A stretch of 62,187 nt of DNA from an uncultured Acidobacteriota bacterium (GTDB lineage: Bacteria; Acidobacteriota; UBA6911; CAINFC01). The stretch is taken from contig CAINFC010000265.1 of assembly GCA_903847975.1 (NCBI GenBank), positions 1-62,187 of the forward strand, given 5' to 3'. Within the stretch, counting starts at the first letter, position 1; each line of letters opens with the position of its first letter. The notes under the pieces were generated by a model. That model made no database searches. It saw only the letters and a list, made by a program, of their open reading frames with translations, and had not been told where the DNA came from. Positions 60,731 to 62,187 of this stretch are shown here, piece after piece. A program made the translations under genes and the position numbers.

Positions 60731-60868
60731 TTGGGTGGCTTCTCCAGAGGCAAGGGAAAAAACCACGTCGGTCAGCTCTTTCCGGGAGGCAGTAAAATCA
60801 TAGCCATTCAATGCCAGAAAAACCAAAGCCGAAACCGTGCCGAAGAGAAAACCCGGGCATCCGTTCCA
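60731..60868 (-). pseudogene. Doc/Fic toxin C-terminal remnant
   Basis: On the minus strand the translation contains ALVFLALNGYDFTASRKEL and VVFSLASGEA, which resembles the C-terminal tail of death-on-curing (Doc) toxins. The Fic catalytic motif HPFxDGNKR that should precede it is absent or scrambled, and no start or upstream domain is present. It looks like a decayed fragment of a third toxin-antitoxin system. Confidence 0.5.
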
Positions 60869-60961
60869 GCCAACCTGCCGGACGGAAATTACACCAGACC
60901 GGGAGGGCCGCAAGACCCATCTTGGGAGAAATGGGCACGTTGGCGGGCAGATTTCCAGCTT

Positions 60962-61039
60962 TGCGGTCAATTAGAAGAAATGAATCTGCAAAGCCTTTGC
61001 ATTGATTGCCACGCCTGGAAAACCAAGGAAGAGAATTAA
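60962..61039 (+). pseudogene. HNH-nuclease-like C-terminal fragment
   Basis: The last 25 codons of a plus-strand frame read CGQLEEMNLQSLCIDCH followed by KTKEE, which resembles the C-terminal half of an HNH endonuclease (NLQ.LC..CH..KT). The upstream part of the frame is antisense to the Doc-like remnant and not protein-like. A short match, so tentative. Confidence 0.3.
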
Positions 61040-61188
61040 TCTTGTATCCAGACGGCGGTGGTACCCACAACATCTCCAACCATGGTAAAAGGGTGGGAGA
61101 GGAAACACCCGGAATAACTTTTAAGAGATGTGCCAATTGGTAATCCGTGCAGGGCCGGTCCGGCTGTATTCATTAAAATAGGACACAA

Positions 61189-61217
61189 TTGATCCTTTGT
61201 AGCTTATAGGCTAATAT
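61189..61217 (+). promoter_or_regulatory. Promoter TTGATC-N17-TAATAT, leaderless toxin gene
   Basis: -35 TTGATC (61189-61194), 17-bp spacer, -10 TAATAT (61212-61217). The second of two adjacent ATGs (61224) begins seven bases after the -10, where transcription should start. Confidence 0.65.
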
Positions 61218-61223
61218 TGAATG

Positions 61224-61556
61224 ATGCAGTTTTTCTCGTATCAGATCGAGTATTACCGGACTCAAGAAGGTAAGGCACCGTTTCAGGAGTGGCTTACCAG
61301 CCTGAAGGATATAAACGGGAGGGCAAAAATACGTATCAAACTGGATCGCGCACGCTTAGGGAATTTAGGGGATCACAAATTTCTGGAAAATGGCGTGTGG
61401 GAACTGCGCATCGATTACGGACCAGGGTATCGAGTCTATTTTGCCAAAGAGGAGAAAAAGCTTATTTTGCTTTTGGTTGGCGGGGATAAGGATACTCAGA
61501 AACGGGATATTTCTCGCGCCAAAGAATACCTGCTGGATTACCGCAGGAGGCAGTAG
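61224..61556 (+). CDS. RelE/HigB-type toxin (Gp49-like killer protein)
   Basis: A 110-residue toxin of the RelE/ParE superfamily, in the Gp49-like or addiction-module killer group. Its features are YRTQEGKAPFQEWLTSLKD, a basic middle helix (RAKIRIKLDRAR), GVWELRIDYGPGYRVYFA and a KDTQKRDISRAKEY tail. Such toxins cleave mRNA at the ribosome. Start 61224 coincides with the predicted transcription start; ATG 61221 adds one methionine. The antitoxin gene starts one base after its stop, giving the toxin-first order typical of this group. The contrast in ribosome sites (none for toxin, strong for antitoxin) would favour antitoxin synthesis. Confidence 0.88.
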   Translation: MQFFSYQIEYYRTQEGKAPFQEWLTSLKDINGRAKIRIKLDRARLGNLGDHKFLENGVWELRIDYGPGYRVYFAKEEKKLILLLVGGDKDTQKRDISRAKEYLLDYRRRQ

Positions 61557-61557
61557 C

Positions 61558-61860
61558 ATGATCACGATGACAGATTATCAGAAGGATTTGATTGAATCAT
61601 TGAAAGACCCGGCAGAAGCGGCGGCCTACCTGAATGCTGCCTTGGAAGAAGGAGATCGCGAAGTCTTTCTTCTGGCATTGCGAAATGTAGCCGAAGCGAA
61701 TGGCGGCATGGCAAAAATGGCGGAGAAGGCACATTTGAACCGCGAGAGTCTGTATCGGACCCTTTCTCGGCGGGGAAATCCGGAAATCCGAACCTTGCTT
61801 AGTCTGTTGCACGGAGCCGGACTGCGGCTGAATATAACTCCACAGCAGGCCAAACCCTAA
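61558..61860 (+). CDS. Addiction-module antidote protein with HTH
   Basis: A 100-residue antitoxin of the addiction-module antidote (HI1420-like) group. It carries SLKDPAEAAAYLNAALEEGD at the N terminus and a helix-turn-helix NGGMAKMAEKAHLNRESLYR followed by GNPEIRTLLSLLHGAGLRL. It should bind and neutralise the upstream toxin and repress the operon promoter. ATG 61558 lies seven bases after GCAGGAGG (61543-61550), which fixes the start. The frame upstream overlaps the toxin gene and is not used. Confidence 0.88.
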   Translation: MITMTDYQKDLIESLKDPAEAAAYLNAALEEGDREVFLLALRNVAEANGGMAKMAEKAHLNRESLYRTLSRRGNPEIRTLLSLLHGAGLRLNITPQQAKP

Positions 61861-62187
61861 GTTTTTCCCAGAAAAATCCAGCGGGTGACGATGTCTCTAT
61901 CCGAGACATTCCGACAAGCCATTGCAGCCTGTTTCTATCCTTCATACACTCCAATCCAATAAAAAGGGGTAAGGGGGATCAAATCTCTGGTCGTTCCGAC
62001 CGGAGACCGAAGGCGCTAGCCACGAGCGAATTCCCGAGGAATTAGACTTTTACTGGATATCACCCCCGATGGCCACCCAAAATCCCCCACCTAGCTGCGC
62101 GGAATTTACGATAAAAGAGAGCAGCAGACGGCGACAAAACATACCATCTTTCCTTGGTTTTATTAATCCAAGGGAGAGAAAGGATGA
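61861..62187. other. Right-edge intergenic DNA with small hairpins
   Basis: No complete gene. Two small stems are visible: GGTCG/CGACC (61989-62001) and AATTCC/GGAATT (62029-62043). The segment GATGGCCACCCAAAATCC (about 62069-62086) recalls the non-coding arm of IS21-family elements, from memory only. A possible gene start lies at the very edge. Confidence 0.4.
62171..62187 (+). promoter_or_regulatory. Possible ribosome site and start codon at right edge
   Basis: AGGGAGAG (62171-62178) is followed five bases later by ATG (62184-62186), suggesting a gene that begins here and continues past the window. Only one codon is visible. Confidence 0.3.

Larger units (their letters stand above)
60657..61223. 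other. 567-bp region with decayed gene fragments
   Basis: Between two toxin-antitoxin pairs. No intact gene is supported. It contains a Doc/Fic-like remnant on the minus strand and an HNH-like tail on the plus strand, and it ends with the promoter of the RelE-type module. Confidence 0.55.

Noticed and set aside
1-62187. CRISPR array
   Set aside because: The repeats present are not regularly spaced 25-40-bp units with unique spacers, and no cas gene is visible.

Overview
The window is a GC-rich bacterial chromosome segment packed with secreted hydrolases. The organism is most likely a member of the Acidobacteriota or a close relative. The grounds are an Oar-like TonB-dependent receptor with an N-terminal carboxypeptidase-regulatory domain, many large secreted peptidases (S46, M28, M14, tricorn-type S41, paired M16), a Tat-exported ferredoxin-like aldo/keto reductase, dense carbohydrate-active enzymes, and short GC-rich dispersed intergenic repeats. 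This is inference; the window holds no rRNA, tRNA or housekeeping marker.

Layout. 1-372: repeat DNA. 373-7179 (minus): a run reading S46 peptidase, M28 peptidase, LamG-like DUF1961/DUF6250-type protein, heparinase II/III. 7267-8178 (minus): a secreted esterase, divergent from a five-gene plus-strand peptidase operon (M14, DUF362, tricorn protease, two M16 proteins; 8412-17088). 17204-19840: aldo/keto reductase, MOSC protein, nucleotide kinase. 19954-23349: TonB-dependent receptor. 23634-27225 (minus): sugar-isomerase-like protein and a hybrid sensor kinase. 27467-32199: myo-inositol oxygenase, a fused (homo)aconitase-like hydratase and an agarase-like glycoside hydrolase in one tight operon. 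32345-33478 (minus): metallo-beta-lactamase-fold hydrolase. 33638-37180: very large glycoside hydrolase. 37189-42126 (minus): a complete NHLP-type peptide exporter (HlyD-like adaptor, C39-peptidase ABC protein, second ABC protein) with no visible precursor peptide. 42386-45914: a small membrane protein and a second large M14 peptidase. 45915-46701: a repeat cluster with a MITE-like element. 46702-53046 (minus): sulfatase, multi-sensor kinase, sulfatase. 53208-59712: HGSNAT-like DUF5009 membrane protein, HepC-like lyase, GH106-type rhamnosidase. 59983-61860: MNT/HEPN and RelE-type toxin-antitoxin pairs flanking decayed gene fragments. The last 327 bases carry small hairpins and possibly the arm of a mobile element.

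How the genes work together. The cell appears to live on exogenous protein and acidic, sulfated or rhamnose-containing polysaccharides. Sulfatases, heparinase-type lyases, rhamnosidases and an agarase-like hydrolase would depolymerise glycans. The TonB receptor would import products. Inositol oxygenase would make D-glucuronate, which would join the uronates released by the lyases. The peptidases reduce protein to di- and tripeptides.

Promoters are unusually readable: nine sites fit a sigma70-type -35/-10 pair at 17-18 bp spacing. At two of them (42802 and 61189) the predicted transcription start falls on the start codon, which implies leaderless mRNAs. The most interesting candidates are the orphan NHLP exporter with a stripped-down adaptor, the inositol oxygenase/aconitase/GH operon, the leaderless genes, and the repeat element with terminal inverted repeats.
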